From: Pleurodeles waltl
Lineage: Eukaryota > Chordata > Amphibia > Caudata > Salamandridae
Length of the DNA: 64,000 nt
NCBI RefSeq assembly: GCF_031143425.1
Contig: NC_090444.1
Coordinates: forward strand, 1,317,267,324 to 1,317,331,323
Reading direction: 5' to 3'
Shown: one piece after another, positions 10,601 to 21,735 of the stretch
How the letters are laid out: the number at the start of each line of letters is the position of its first letter
Numbering within the stretch: position 1 is the stretch's first letter
Translations under genes and position numbers: made by a program
The notes under the pieces: model-generated
Told to the model about the DNA's origin: nothing
Database searches by the model: none
The model's input: the letters and a program-made list of their open reading frames with translations, nothing else

Positions 10601-11857
10601 GTACCTATCACAAAATCAATGATAGGCAGAAGGAAATCAATATCTTAGAGTGACTTGAGAGTGTGCTGAAACGTCACCACTGCAGAACTCAGATTCATTC
10701 TCCTAGAGCATTATTTCTCAAAAAGGCTTCCTCTTGAAAGATATAAATGAAGTTCTTGTAGAAAAATGGGAAAGAAGTTTAAGGGAAGCATCATGAACTT
10801 TAATTAAACCATTGATCGAACCATAGGAGGCCATCATTAACAAGAATGACTATTAACTTGTTGCAAGCGATTTTGGCTACACCTAGAGAATACATATGTG
10901 AGTAACATAAGGTTAGTGGATATCCAACACAATGAAATGGATAGAAGAGGAGGTGGCAGGAGTCAGACTTTCAGAAGATGTGAAACAAAGTGCATAGACA
11001 CTTTAAATGGTGTAAAAAATAGGCTTAACATGGACAAGGAACTGCATAAATTCTTGTTTGATTAAGTTATTTTAACTATGAGGTTAGATGATTGGTGGCA
11101 AAAAATCTAGGGATTAGAATATCCATATTATTATTCTCATATGGATATGTGAATTTATCACATTATATTTTCATACGGATCAGGTATGCTGATTCGCCTA
11201 TTCCATGATTTTATTGTTATATTGGGGGTCTAGCCAATCATTAAATGGTTGGTTTAATAACTGACAGATTTAAATTTGTTTCTGGATTACTTTGCAGTTA
11301 TCGCCCTTAATGTAATTGAAAGTAGTAAAATTAGGATGGATTATGTGCTGTGTACTGAAGGAGAACTATATTGAATACTTGGTGCTAGGATGTATATTTA
11401 TATGAATGGCTTAACACATATTGCCTCAGATTCCACAGAAATTGACAGCCTCACTCAGCTGACTGCCCATGAGGTCTGGCAGCCTCTTGTTGCTAGAGCT
11501 TCTGGGCCATGCAGCTTTGTTTGTTGCCAAGTAGAGTACGCAGGGACGATCCCCAGAAGGAGTTCAGGATGTAAGGGAGTTGGAGGTTGTCCTTGAAAGC
11601 CTCATATACATTCCCTACAAACCAATGCCTATACTGCGAGAGGATGGAGAACATTGCAAGGGGGCAGCCAGCTGGTGACGGGCTGCCAGGCAGCAACTCT
11701 TTTTCTTGTTTCAAGACAACACAATCACTTATCAATGGGTTGTGCAAAGGGCAGGGTAGCATCCACAAGCAACATTCTAAGTTTTACCCACTGAGTGAGC
11801 GGTGTGCATGTTAGGAATGGGCTCAATCAGGCCAAAGGTCACTCTCCTGTTGCTACT
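10601..11857. other. No recognised feature
   Basis: AT-rich sequence with no long conserved frame. A minus-strand frame at 11493-11768 abuts the L1 ORF1 remnant and could be more of that element. It shows no diagnostic motif, so I leave it unassigned. Confidence 0.35.
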
Positions 11858-12351
11858 CTACCAACAAGAAGGGCCTTCTACACATTCCTGCGGTCCAATA
11901 ACTCGTATGTTTTTCCTGCATGACCTGCCCTCAGCATTGTTGGCATTCAATTTCAAAAGGTTGACTTTGCAGGATGAGGTCTCGATCCTGGTAATTGAAG
12001 AACTGCGCCACCATTGGTCTGGGAGGCCCTCCACATGCCAGTGCATAGCTATGTGTGCTTGCTCCAAATAGAAAAATGTGGATTGCTTGCCATTCACTAC
12101 TGTGCCGACAAACCATTTTTCAAGGAACAACTCTATGCTATGGCATTCTACGCATTCCTGTAGTCCAAAAACACATATGTTGTTCCTGCATGATCTGCCC
12201 TCAGAATCGTTGGCTTTCAGTTTCAACAGGCTGACTTCCTCTTGTACTTCCAGCAACTGCCTGTCTTTCACAGTAGGGTGCATTGCAGTAAATGTGGACT
12301 CACTGGTTTCCACCCTGTCGGACAGCTTTTTGTGATCCGCGCAGAGCAAAC
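11858..12351 (-). pseudogene. L1 ORF1-like coiled-coil fragment
   Basis: The minus-strand frame contains HKKLSDRVETSEST, VKDRQLLEVQEEVSLLK and SEGRSCRNNICVFGLQECVE. That is the coiled-coil to RNA-binding transition typical of L1 ORF1 proteins. The segment reading LLK..N..EGRSCR.NI.V.G.QECVE occurs twice (about 12140-12232 and 11870-11962, offset 270 bp), so this copy has an internal partial duplication. The N-terminal side is cut by the miniature element at 12355. Confidence 0.6.
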
Positions 12352-13265
12352 CTAGGGCCATATTTATACTTTTTGACGCAAAACTGCGCTAACGCAGTTT
12401 TGCGCCAAAAAATTAGCGAACGCCATTCTGAAGCGCCATGCGGGCGCCGTATTTATTGAATGGCGTTAGCCGCCGTTAGCCGACCGGCGCTGCCTGGTGT
12501 GCGTGAAAAAAAAACACGTACACCAGGCAGCGCCGGCGTAGGGAAAAATGGCGTTTGGGCGTCCAAAAATGGGGCAAGTCAGGCTGAGGCAAAAAAATCG
12601 TCTTAACCCGATTTGCGCCATTTTTTTTTGGCGCCCAGACGCCATTAACATGACTCCTGTCTTAGCAAAGACAGGAGTCATGCCCCCTTGCCCAATGGCC
12701 ATGCCCAGGGGACTTCTGTCCCCTGGGCATGGTCATTGGGCATAGTGGCATGTGGGGGGCACAAATCAGGCCCCCCTATGCCACATTTTTTTTTTTTTTT
12801 TTTAAATTACCACAACTTACCTTTTCTTCCCTGGGATGGGTCCCTCCAGCCTTGGGTGTCCTCCTGGGGTGGGCAAGGGTGGCAGGGGGTGTCCCTGGGG
12901 GCTTGGGAGGGCACCTCTGGGCTCATTCTGAGCCCACAGGTCCCTTAACGCCTGCCCTGACCCAGGCGCTAAAATCCGGCGCAAATGCGGGTTTTTTAGT
13001 CCCGCCCACTCCCGGGCGTCATTTTTGCCCGGGAGTATAAATCCGACGCAATAGCATCGGAGTCATTTTTTAAGACGGGAACGCCTACCTTGCATATCAT
13101 TAACGCAAGGAAGGTGTTCACGCAAAAAAATGACGCTAACTCCATGAACTTTGGCGCTAGACGCGTCTAACGCCAAAGTATAAATATGGAGTTAGTTTTG
13201 CGTCGAATTTGCGTCGAAAAAAACAACGCAAATTCGGCGCAAACGGAGTATAAATATGCCCCCTA
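12352..13265. mobile_element. Harbinger-type miniature element built of hairpins (about 908 bp)
   Basis: Termini are GGGCCATATTTATAC (12355) and its inverse GTATAAATATGCCCC (13262), flanked by CTA on both sides (12352-12354 and 13263-13265). A 3-bp duplication with GGGC tips fits PIF/Harbinger transposons. The left half is a row of perfect stems: GACGCAAAACTGCG with its complement, CGGCGCTGCCTGG with its complement, and CATGACTCCTGTCTT with its complement. GCCCAATGGCCATGCCCAGGG and its near-complement follow. A T-run lies at 12786-12803. There is no transposase ORF. It inserted into or beside the L1 ORF1 remnant. Confidence 0.75.
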
Positions 13266-13636
13266 GTTCTAGGGTAATAGCACCAATGTTGAGTAAAGTG
13301 TGGTTTTAACACCCAAAATACCCTGCAAAATGACCTCACATTTTCAAGTAGGCTTGCAACATCTATATTACACAATCTCAGCAGTTTGTGGAGCCTGGTC
13401 AGCAGCCAGAATGCGTTGGTCTGTTCGGTCCCCTGCCCTGTTTCTTCAACAAGTGCAGTGTCACCATAGCATACAGTGTTTTGATAGGGAAAGTAGTGGA
13501 GCTCTTCCAGCAGTACATGCTCTCTGGGTGTGACAGGTACACAGGACAAATGTATAAGGTAATTGTCGCCATGAAGTACCTGGATTAGGCAGTCTGTCAT
13601 GTATGCATTACGTAACAGTTAAGATAGCAAAAACTT

Positions 13637-14265
13637 GGGAGGCATACTTATGGGGATTTGGCATATGGCAGCACAGCAAGTCATTGTGCTGCGCTGCCCC
13701 ACGCCAAAGTGAAAGGGCAGGAATGCCCTATATTCATGCAATATGGTGCATTCCTGTCCTTTCCCCCCTGTGATTGCACCATTTCAGCAGCCTACACCAA
13801 AGCAGGCACCCTTGCACCATGGTGCAAGGGTGCCTCCTTTGCATGCAGGATTTTTTATGTGCAGGATGGGCACCTTCCTGCACAAAAATAATCCATAGAG
13901 GGGTGTTCCCCTTTTTCTATGTGTACTGCAGAATGCAGCACACATGGAAAGAGGAAAAAACAAGGAGAAATAAAATATTTCTTCTTGTTACGCATCACCT
14001 TGGGAGGTGTCAAGTTTTGGCGCTTTCTCAGGTTGACATGATTTTCTAAATCTGTGGCAGTGTTAAAATCCATGGATTTTGTGTGGGAAAACCCACTGCA
14101 GTGCCCATGGAACGCCTCCCTGGCACAGAGTAAGGCAACATAGCGACTTGCGCTGCCTTGCCTTACTCCAAATCTACGAGGCCATTCAAAGCCACGCAAA
14201 GTGGCTTTGGGTGACCTCATAGATATGGAGTGAGAGGTTTGCACAAGCCTCTCATAAATATGCCC
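13637..14265. mobile_element. Second Harbinger-type miniature element with hairpin chain
   Basis: Ends GGGAGGCATACTTATG (13637) and CATAAATATGCCC (14265) are inverted relatives of the element at 12355. Inside are many stems. They include the perfect palindrome GGCACCCTTGCACC/GGTGCAAGGGTGCC (13805-13834), GCAGCACA...TGTGCTGC, AGTAAGGCA...TGCCTTACT and AAAGCCAC...GTGGCTTT. CTT may be the 3-bp target duplication, but the right copy is ambiguous. There is no coding capacity. Confidence 0.6.
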
Positions 14266-14767
14266 TTCAGGGGTGAAGCAGGAGACAAGGATGTCCCAGA
14301 CTCATGTAGCCCCAATTTTGTGGGATCTTGTTGATCCTGAAATAGACCCTTTACAGAAATGATGAGAACCGGTTGTGGGAAACAAATATTCCTCCAGTCA
14401 GCAGAGAAGTCGGCACTACAACTGAGGCAATGCAATTGCATCCCAGAAGCAACCCTCATTTTCAGGTTTTTTGTATTCTCCACCTTCAGTTTGTCTATTT
14501 CAGAGGATGGTGTGTAGTTACTGATATCCTCAGTAGACCGAGGGGTTGGGTGTTGTATCCCAGGGACTTACTAATTTAATACATGTCGGTGCCATCGACC
14601 TCCAAGCACCCTCCCGAAGCAACACAGGTTCTAGTCGCCGAGAAGAAAAGATGCCTGCATGGCTCCAGGACTCTTTGCCACTTGCATGTGAGGTCCCCAG
14701 GCACCTGAGGTACCACCAGTGGGAGAGGCTCCGAGACCATCTCGATGACAGCTCTCGGTGTTGGAAC

Positions 14768-16430
14768 TGTTAACGCGTCCCTTTATGATAAATTATTACA
14801 CATTGGGACTCGTTTTAGGCCAATGAATCTTTTGACCCTGTTGAGAGACACCTTAGGATGAGATAGCTAATCAACATGTCAATTAATACGTCAATAATGT
14901 CATTAATATTTATCACAATAATACATTTCACCTTAGTCAAAGACATTAATCAATCTCAAAACACCACCATGACCTTGCAGTCATGAATAACCACACCAGT
15001 TTAGTATGAATTTAGCAATATTTATTCCCTATTGGTTACAATACTACTAGCAAGTTTATTAGTCTCAAAACCAAGAAACACAATAGCATAGTCACAATAT
15101 GGCAACTCTGATAAGATTTCATCAAAGCGAGAATCATAAACATCACAATATAGCACGGCGTGAACAATAACTATCATTAGTAGAGTATATCAGCGTATTG
15201 TTCAACAAAGCATAGATTCAGTCATTTGTCCATTTGCGCCAGTTTCAGTGAACCCCTCACCTAACCTCTAATTAGCATTGGCATGTTGGGCTTCATGCAA
15301 AACAATTTAGTAACACCAATTTGGAAAACATCCAGCTATGGCTCCTGTCAAAAGAAAAGCAGTTGGTACCTAGAAAAGGAAAAGCAAACAGACAGTCACA
15401 ATTTCATTGTTATATAGTTACCCTCCAAGTTTGGTCAGCACTCAGACTCTGTCTTCGTCTTCAGGACGATCAGTTGATTCGCCATCAAAGGATTCAGCTT
15501 CAGCAAAAGGGAAAATAGGGGCACTTCCCACATAAGGAGGTAAAGTGTAAATGGGCAATCTAAGGACAGAATGGTTTTAAGAACCAAACAGCCAAGTCTC
15601 TATGCAGAGTGGCAAAGTGTCTGGGTCATAGCAAATAGCATCAGCATCTCCCCTCTCCTAGTCTCCTGCTCCCTAATTCTAATTTACTTCCTGGTGACAA
15701 GGGTTTTGTATCCCCTTTTAGTTGTACATTCCCCTAAAATCTAATTGGACAAGGGGTTGCACCCCACTATCTATAACCAATTAAAAATACATTAAGTCAT
15801 CAAATTTGTCACCCCATAACAGTTCCAACGTATTTTATTGGTGCTTATGATTGACGTCTTTAATGGGTGGTATGTCCGGTATGATCCGGTCTTGTGGTCT
15901 TTTGCACATCTTCGGTCAGTGGCTCCATTGCCGTACCTGTTTAAGCAACCTTGTTAATCTACACTGTTGCATTTAGCTACAAATTTTACTATAGGCATGG
16001 TGAATTTCATGAGAACGGATCTACTACAGTTACATTCAGCTTCTAGCTTTGGAAAAACAAGAGTTCATGTCCTTTAGCAAGTCAGCACACTGCATGTTAG
16101 AAAAATACATTTAATATGAGAGTCAGGCAAGTAGGCCTCGACTCATGCTAACTAAGGCCGACTGCTTTATTAACAAGAATCTAATACATTTAGCCTTTCA
16201 ACATTAATGTAAAATCACAATTGAATAAACATTCCACCATTATTAGTCAGTTTCATTAGTCCCCGTATATGTTGGCGGCTACTCCCCGTGGTCACATTTC
16301 AAGTGCACGTTTTAGCAAAACATGTTAATACAGTTTCTATGCGACATTATTATACATTAGTTCACAAACATTTCATGTTAATATAGCTATGCTCTCTCAG
16401 TCCCTCCTCTGATGACCCTAGTCATCACAC
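14768..16430 (-). repeat. 3' LTR of the endogenous retrovirus
   Basis: Left edge TGTTAACGCG at 14768 is the U5 end, because the same 149 bp recurs at 28409-28557 next to the primer-binding site. Reading on the minus strand, a TATATAA-like box lies near 15410 and an AATAAA near 15016-15021, giving a plausible U3-R-U5 order. I place the U3 start at about 16430 beside a purine tract. An alternative U3 edge is 15821, where TAACA mirrors TGTTA. The two U5 copies differ at 3 of 149 sites. The LTR is long at about 1.05 or 1.66 kb, depending on that edge. Confidence 0.7.
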
Positions 16431-16446
16431 AAACCTTTCCCTTTTA
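16431..16446 (-). promoter_or_regulatory. Polypurine tract candidate
   Basis: On the minus strand the sequence AAAAGGGAAAGGTTT lies between the env stop codon (16458) and the presumed U3 start. Position and purine run fit the primer for plus-strand DNA synthesis in a retrovirus. It is the only such run close to the LTR. Confidence 0.55.
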
Positions 16447-16457
16447 ACCTTTCACTT

Positions 16458-18116
16458 TCAATTTTTCACCTTGCGCATAATGCACATTTCAACATCTTGC
16501 CCTTTGTGTGAACTTTCCCAAATTTCATTAAACATTTTCTCCCTTTCATTTTCTTCATTTCTTTTGCTTCGTTTTGTCCAATTTCTTCTAATTCTTTCAT
16601 TGATTTTGCATGCTCCCCATAAACCCAATAAACAAATCAGGACAATTAAAAGACCCCCTAATATTTTTGCATGTACCCCATTCCAAATATTACTAAACCA
16701 ATTTCCTACTCTGGCAATTCCTTTCCCAACTTTCTCCCAAACTCCAGGTTCCTTCAGCTCTTTTAAATCTGCACTGTCTCTTGTTAGGTTAGTAAGCATA
16801 CTTCTAATCTTTTTGCTATTGTCAGGTATGAACGAACAACAATGACGCTCGTTAAGCATCTTACAGACTCCGCCGCTCTTCGCTAAAAGAATGTCTAAAG
16901 CAAGCCGATTTTGAAGAGTCATAGCTCTTTCCGCAGCAAGTTCAGTATCCATCAGGAGTATAGCCCCTGTGAAATTTGTCAGCATGTTATCCACAATGGT
17001 AGACAACTTTTGAATCTTTATGGAGTTTAAGATAACCCCTGCTGAAGGAATTATGGCTCCAAATATGTCAGCTGCTTTCTCTCTCTTTTGTCAAGCATGT
17101 TGTAATTCAGACATTTTAGGTAGTTGTCTTAAGTCATCAATCTGGTAAATCTTTGGGAAAACTATTCCCAAATAACATGTCCCATTCCATCCCTTAGGGA
17201 GATGGTAATAAGCATTAAGTCCACATACATAACAGATCCCAGGGATCACTGGATCCTGTCCATTTAACATAAATGTCCACTTACTCTGAAACAAAAACAC
17301 ATGCCTGCATTCACTTGTTCCCAGAAATAAAGTGTCATGATCAGATTTTGGCCAATATATACAAAGCCTTTCTACATGTAAGGCATCTTTAGCTAATTTG
17401 CCCTGCGTCTTTATTGCGGTGTGAGCATAATCATTTGCATATGTGCGTTTTTCTAACCCCTTTTCTAGCCTTTCTTTCAGTGCTTTGCCTCTATCATCAG
17501 TGTGATCTAAGAAGCTCTTCTCTACAGGTGTTAGTAGGCAGATCAAATTATTGCGGTGTGCATAAGCTGTGCCAAAGGTTAGTGTTGGCTCAAAGAAACC
17601 TCTAACTAATTTTATGCAAGGCTCTTTAGCTAACTTGTTCAGAAACTCAATCACAGGCACAAAGGAAAACACTACATCTAAATTGGAATAAAAATATTGC
17701 CCATTTTCCTGGTCATAAAATCTTGTTAGTAGCAAACTACAGCTTATCCCGTACGTTAGTGGCAGGCTATGGTAAGTGACCCCTTCTTGTACTGATGAAG
17801 GAATCTTTGTGCACACATAACAGTTTCTTGCATCCATTGTATCAACATACTCATTCAGCAAGCAATAGAAGACATTAGTAGAGAGTTCCCCCTTTGAATT
17901 AGTTCCCTCATGCAAATATTTTGTATCCTGCTCAAACTTTTCCCACAGTGTTATTGTAAAAGTCTCCGGTTTTGAAGCATTGTTAGTCACCCTTTTATCT
18001 AACCAAGGCATTCCCACAATCACACCTATAATTATTATTACACATACAATACCTGATATAACACTTAACCAACCACACACCTTACCCTTTTTGTTACTAC
18101 CTCTAGTGTAAGCCAT
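16458..18116 (-). pseudogene. env: Retroviral env, gamma/epsilon-like, one in-frame stop
   Basis: Envelope glycoprotein gene of an old endogenous retrovirus. The surface part (18116-17094, 341 codons) begins MAYTRG and has a hydrophobic leader at about residues 14-36. It carries two CxxC motifs (CYVCTKIP and CYVCGLN). The transmembrane part continues in the same frame, with a hydrophobic fusion-peptide-like stretch and an LQNRLALDILL heptad region. A GGVCKMLNERHCC cysteine motif, a membrane anchor (ILGGLLIVLICLLGLW) and a basic tail follow. A single TGA at 17091-17093 interrupts the frame directly before Q-K-R at the expected subunit boundary. The cysteine spacing is C-x7-CC, one residue longer than the usual C-x6-CC. 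Loss of the 5' LTR promoter also argues against expression as a virus. Confidence 0.85.
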
Positions 18117-18608
18117 GATCTGTAAAGAATCAGATAGCAGAAAATAGAAGACAAATAATGAACTTGAGGACGTTTTTAAAAGCTCTTTTTTTTTTTTTTC
18201 TTAATGCAAAGTCTCTCTTTCTTTCTGCGAGTATTTACAGCATTCCACTCACCCCAGGACCCTTTTGTCAAATCAAGTTAGCAGCTTGTCACAGTCGGTT
18301 TTCAGAGTCAATTCAGGTTATCAATGCCACATCCGGTAATTTATCAGTCTCTTTTCTCAGCTTTTCAGCTTTTCAATTTCAATTTTAGCACAGTCTCCTT
18401 CTAAAGTTGGATTCAAGTACCGTAGTATTGACCTGTTACCTTTCGATCAAAACAGAACGCTAAGAATTCTTGTTGCCATTCAGACGTCGTTGCATATGCC
18501 CATTCAGCCCATATCTTCTGTTTGCAACTCTTTTTCTTTTCACTCTGCGTTCGCTTTGCAATTCTCCTTCACTGAGATCCTCTTTTCTAGTTGTATCAAT
18601 TTATTCCT
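18117..18608 (-). other. Pol-env interval
   Basis: No conserved frame. It contains a T-run (18188-18200) and AT-rich sequence between the end of the pol tail and the env start codon. A splice acceptor for env mRNA would be expected here, but I could not single one out. Confidence 0.4.
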
Positions 18609-19172
18609 CTATTGTATCACCCGGATCACTTTCTCTCTTGTAGCTTGCTTCTTTGACCAGTTATCACCTTTGTGCGTTGTCTTTCTGCCTGGCCTTTCAG
18701 GACGTTGAACAGCACTCTCCTCTTGTGCTATGGTGTTTTCTCTTGATGGACCTGCAAGTGGCTCAGGAGGAATTGATGTACTTTGACCTCCTTCTGCTCC
18801 TTCTCCCTCGTCTTCAGGGTCTGTAACGAGCTCAAGTTCAAACCTGTATCCATCTACTTCTGGGAGAACCTCTCCTTGACTTGGTTCTCCTGCTGCCTCC
18901 ACTGAGATAGGCTCACCGTCACCTCTCTCGAACTCGTTTACTGTTTGAGGGACTAGGCCGTCCTCAGTGGGCTCTCCTTCAGTCTCAGTTCACCTTTGAG
19001 TACTTTCCGGCTCTGAGACGCCCTTCTCTGCAGCTGCTGTTTGGGACACTTCAAGTTCCTCATCAGTTGGACATGTCACCTTCTTTGTGTGACTGGCATG
19101 TATCCAGTTTGGAACACCTGCACATTTCACAGCAGTGGTTGTTGTCATGATTACTTGATATGGCCCCTTCTA
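18609..19172 (-). pseudogene. pol: C-terminal tail of retroviral pol
   Basis: Continues the integrase frame after a TAG at 19170-19172. The first residues (KGPYQVIMTTTTAVK, then WIHASHTKKV) match the C-terminal GPY-type module of gamma-like retroviral integrases. A long acidic, proline/serine-rich extension follows (18609-18902, EAAGEPSQGEVLPEVDG). A second in-frame TGA lies near 18987. The acidic extension is longer than I expect for a gammaretroviral integrase and could be a lineage-specific tail. Confidence 0.65.
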
Positions 19173-20153
19173 GCGCGGCTCCAAACACGACTTCCTCACG
19201 TGTTTCTTGACAACCACCCAGTCACCAGCTTGTAGGGTGTGACCTGGATCATTGATCGGTGGCAATGTGTTAGCCTCCACCTGGTGAGAAAAAGAGCGGA
19301 CCACATCAGCCAGACCCTTGCAGTAGTCCAACACCATATCATCTGTGATATTCACAGGAGCATTTGCAGGTACTGTGGGCAACCTCATAGCTCTGCCCAT
19401 CAACAACTCATGGGGGGATAGTCCTGTCTTCTTATCAGGTGTGTTTCTCATTGACATCACTACTAAGGGCAATGCATCTGGCCATTTCATATTAGTAGCT
19501 GCACACATTTTTGCCATTCTCGACTTCAAGGTACCATTCATCTGTTCCACTAATCCTGATGCTTCAGGGCGGTAGCTACAATGCAGCTTCTGCTCAATGT
19601 CCAGTGCAGCACACAAGAGCTTAATCACCTCATTGTCGAAGTGTCTGCCCCTATCTGACTCTAAAGAGACCGGGAATCTGAACTGTGGTATTAATTCTCT
19701 AAGCAACAGTTTTGCTACTGTAAGGCTGTCATTTCTACGTGTAGGGTAGGCCTCAATCCAGTGACTGAAAACACACACAATCACCAACACGTACCTGAAG
19801 CCTCCACACACAGGCATTTCAATGAAATCCATCTGCATCTTGCTAAACGGACTTCCAGCTTTCCCTATGTGGCTCAAAGTCACCACAGTCCCTTTTCCTG
19901 CATTCATCTGTTGACAGATGATGCACCTGTGACAGGTAACCTCTGCGGCTTGTCTGAATTTTGGATTAAACCAATCAATTTTGAACAATCTGATCATTGC
20001 GTCTCTCCCAAGATGTGCCTGACCATGGTAAAGTCTTGCAAACTGTGACAAAAGACTGTTTGGCAAAACCAACTTCCCTTCCTCTGAGACCCACAAGTCG
20101 TCAGCCCTCTGTAACATTACATTCTCTGCCAGGAGCGTTTTTCCTCTCTGCTA
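19170..20153 (-). pseudogene. pol: Retroviral integrase
   Basis: Integrase domain that joins viral DNA to host DNA. The HHCC zinc motif is visible (LYHGQAHLG, then CHRCIICQQ). The catalytic core has D in MDFIEMP, D in ESDRGRHF and E in VEQMNGTLK, with exactly 35 residues between the last two (D-D-35-E intact). Its frame differs from the upstream RNase H frame, so a small indel lies near 20130-20155. It stops at a TAG (19170-19172) inside the C-terminal module. Confidence 0.88.
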
Positions 20154-21535
20154 GCACGGCCCTGCAGTAACTTTAGCTCATCTAATGTATCAACCTCTCT
20201 TAATGCAAAGTTCAAGCATGTTTCATTTTCAGTTTCAGGTAATAGTTCCCACTGTTCCTTGAACGATATACAGTTCAATGCGCAAAACCTTGCGGCTTGA
20301 TCTGCATAGCCGTTTCCCATTGACACAAAGTCTTGTGATTTGACATGAGCATTGCATTTCACCATGGCAATTTCAAGAGGTAACTGAATTGCATGCAACA
20401 AATCCTTAATTTGTTCCCCATTTTTCACTGGTGAGCCAGAAGAGGTCATGAAACCCCTCTGTGACCATAATTGGCCAAAATCATGTACAATTCCAAATCC
20501 ATATATGCTGTCAGTATAGATAGTGACTTTCAGATTTGCAGCTGTGTGGCATGCCTTAGTAAGGGCAATTAATTCAGCCACTTGTGCGGAATACACTCTT
20601 TCGAGCCAGGAGGCTTCTATAATATCGGTGATTGTACACACAGCATAACCAGCTCTCAGTATTCTGACTGAGTCTCTCAAGCATGAACTATCGACAAACA
20701 AAATGTAATCATTTTCTTCTAACTGTGTATCCTTAATGCCAGGTCTGGGTTTGGTGCATAGTTTTGTTACCTCAAGACAGTCATGCTCTACTTCCTCAGT
20801 ATTACTAATCTCAGCATTTTCAACAGGAAGTAGAGTTGCCTGGTTCAATATTGTACACCTCTTGCGAGAGACATTGGGAGACCCAAGTATATTGGTCTCA
20901 TATCTCGTTAGCCTAGCATTTGTCATGTGCTGAGTCTTAGTTTGGGTCAACAGAATTTCAACTGAATATGGAACCATTACTGTCAAGGGATGTCCCATCA
21001 CTATGCCTTCACACTGTGTGAGGCTCTGACCAACTGCTGAAACTGAGCGCAAACAACCCGGTAAGGCTGCTGCAACTGGGTCCAAAGTAGCTGAAAAATA
21101 TGCTACTGGGCGGTTTGCACCTCCATGGATCTGTGTTAAGACAGACAAAGAACAAGCATCATATTCATGACAAAACAGTAGAAAAAGCTTCGTGTAATCA
21201 GGCATACCCAAAGCTGGCGCCCTGCACATGCACTCTCTCAATTCCATGAATGCCTCAAGCTCTTCCTCGGACAAGATTATGGTGCTCGTGTCATCCTTAA
21301 CTTCATTGCCTGTCAGTTTTATCGATGGTTTGGAGATAATCGAGAAGTTGGGAATCCAATGGCGACAGTAGCCCACCATCCCCAAAAACATCCTGACATC
21401 TCTCTTGGTTGTCGGGGGATTCATATGCAGTATGGCCATCACCCTCTCTTTTGATATCCTCCTGGAACTCCTTTCAATCAAGTGACCTAAATACTTCACC
21501 TCTCTCTGACAGTACTGCAGCTTCTTTGGGGACAC
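20117..21535 (-). pseudogene. pol: Retroviral RT connection and RNase H
   Basis: A 472-codon open frame carrying the RT thumb (VSPKKLQYCQREVKYLGHLI), the connection and RNase H. RNase H acidic residues are visible in LFVDSS, AQVAELIALTKA, IYTDSIYG and GNGYADQAAR, so the DEDD set appears complete. It is cut from the RT active-site half by the miniature element at 21539-21709, and it ends in a frameshift before the integrase. Gene order and motif style fit gamma/epsilon-like retroviruses. Confidence 0.87.
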
Positions 21536-21538
21536 TTT

Positions 21539-21709
21539 GGGCCTGATTCTAACTTTGGAGGACGGTGTTAAACCGTCCCAAAAGTGGCGGATATACCAAC
21601 TACCGTATTACGAGTCCATTATATCCTATGGAACTCGTAATACGGTAGGTGGTATATCCGCCACTTTTGGGACGGTTTAACACCGTCCTCCAAAGTTAGA
21701 ATCAGGCCC
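21539..21709. mobile_element. 171-bp palindromic miniature element inside pol
   Basis: The insert is one long hairpin. GGGCCTGATTCTAACTTTGG at the left is matched by its reverse complement at the right, and the arms pair over about 80 bp each around a short centre near 21620-21628. Flanking CTT on both sides may be a 3-bp duplication, with one extra T on the left. It interrupts the reverse-transcriptase frame, so it is younger than the retrovirus. It has no coding capacity and probably moved with a Harbinger-like transposase. Confidence 0.85.
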
Positions 21710-21735
21710 CTTATGTCCGTTCTTTCCCAAATGAT

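Noticed and set aside
16471..16845. Plus-strand frame of 124 codons opposite env
   Set aside because: A shadow of the retroviral transmembrane gene on the minus strand.
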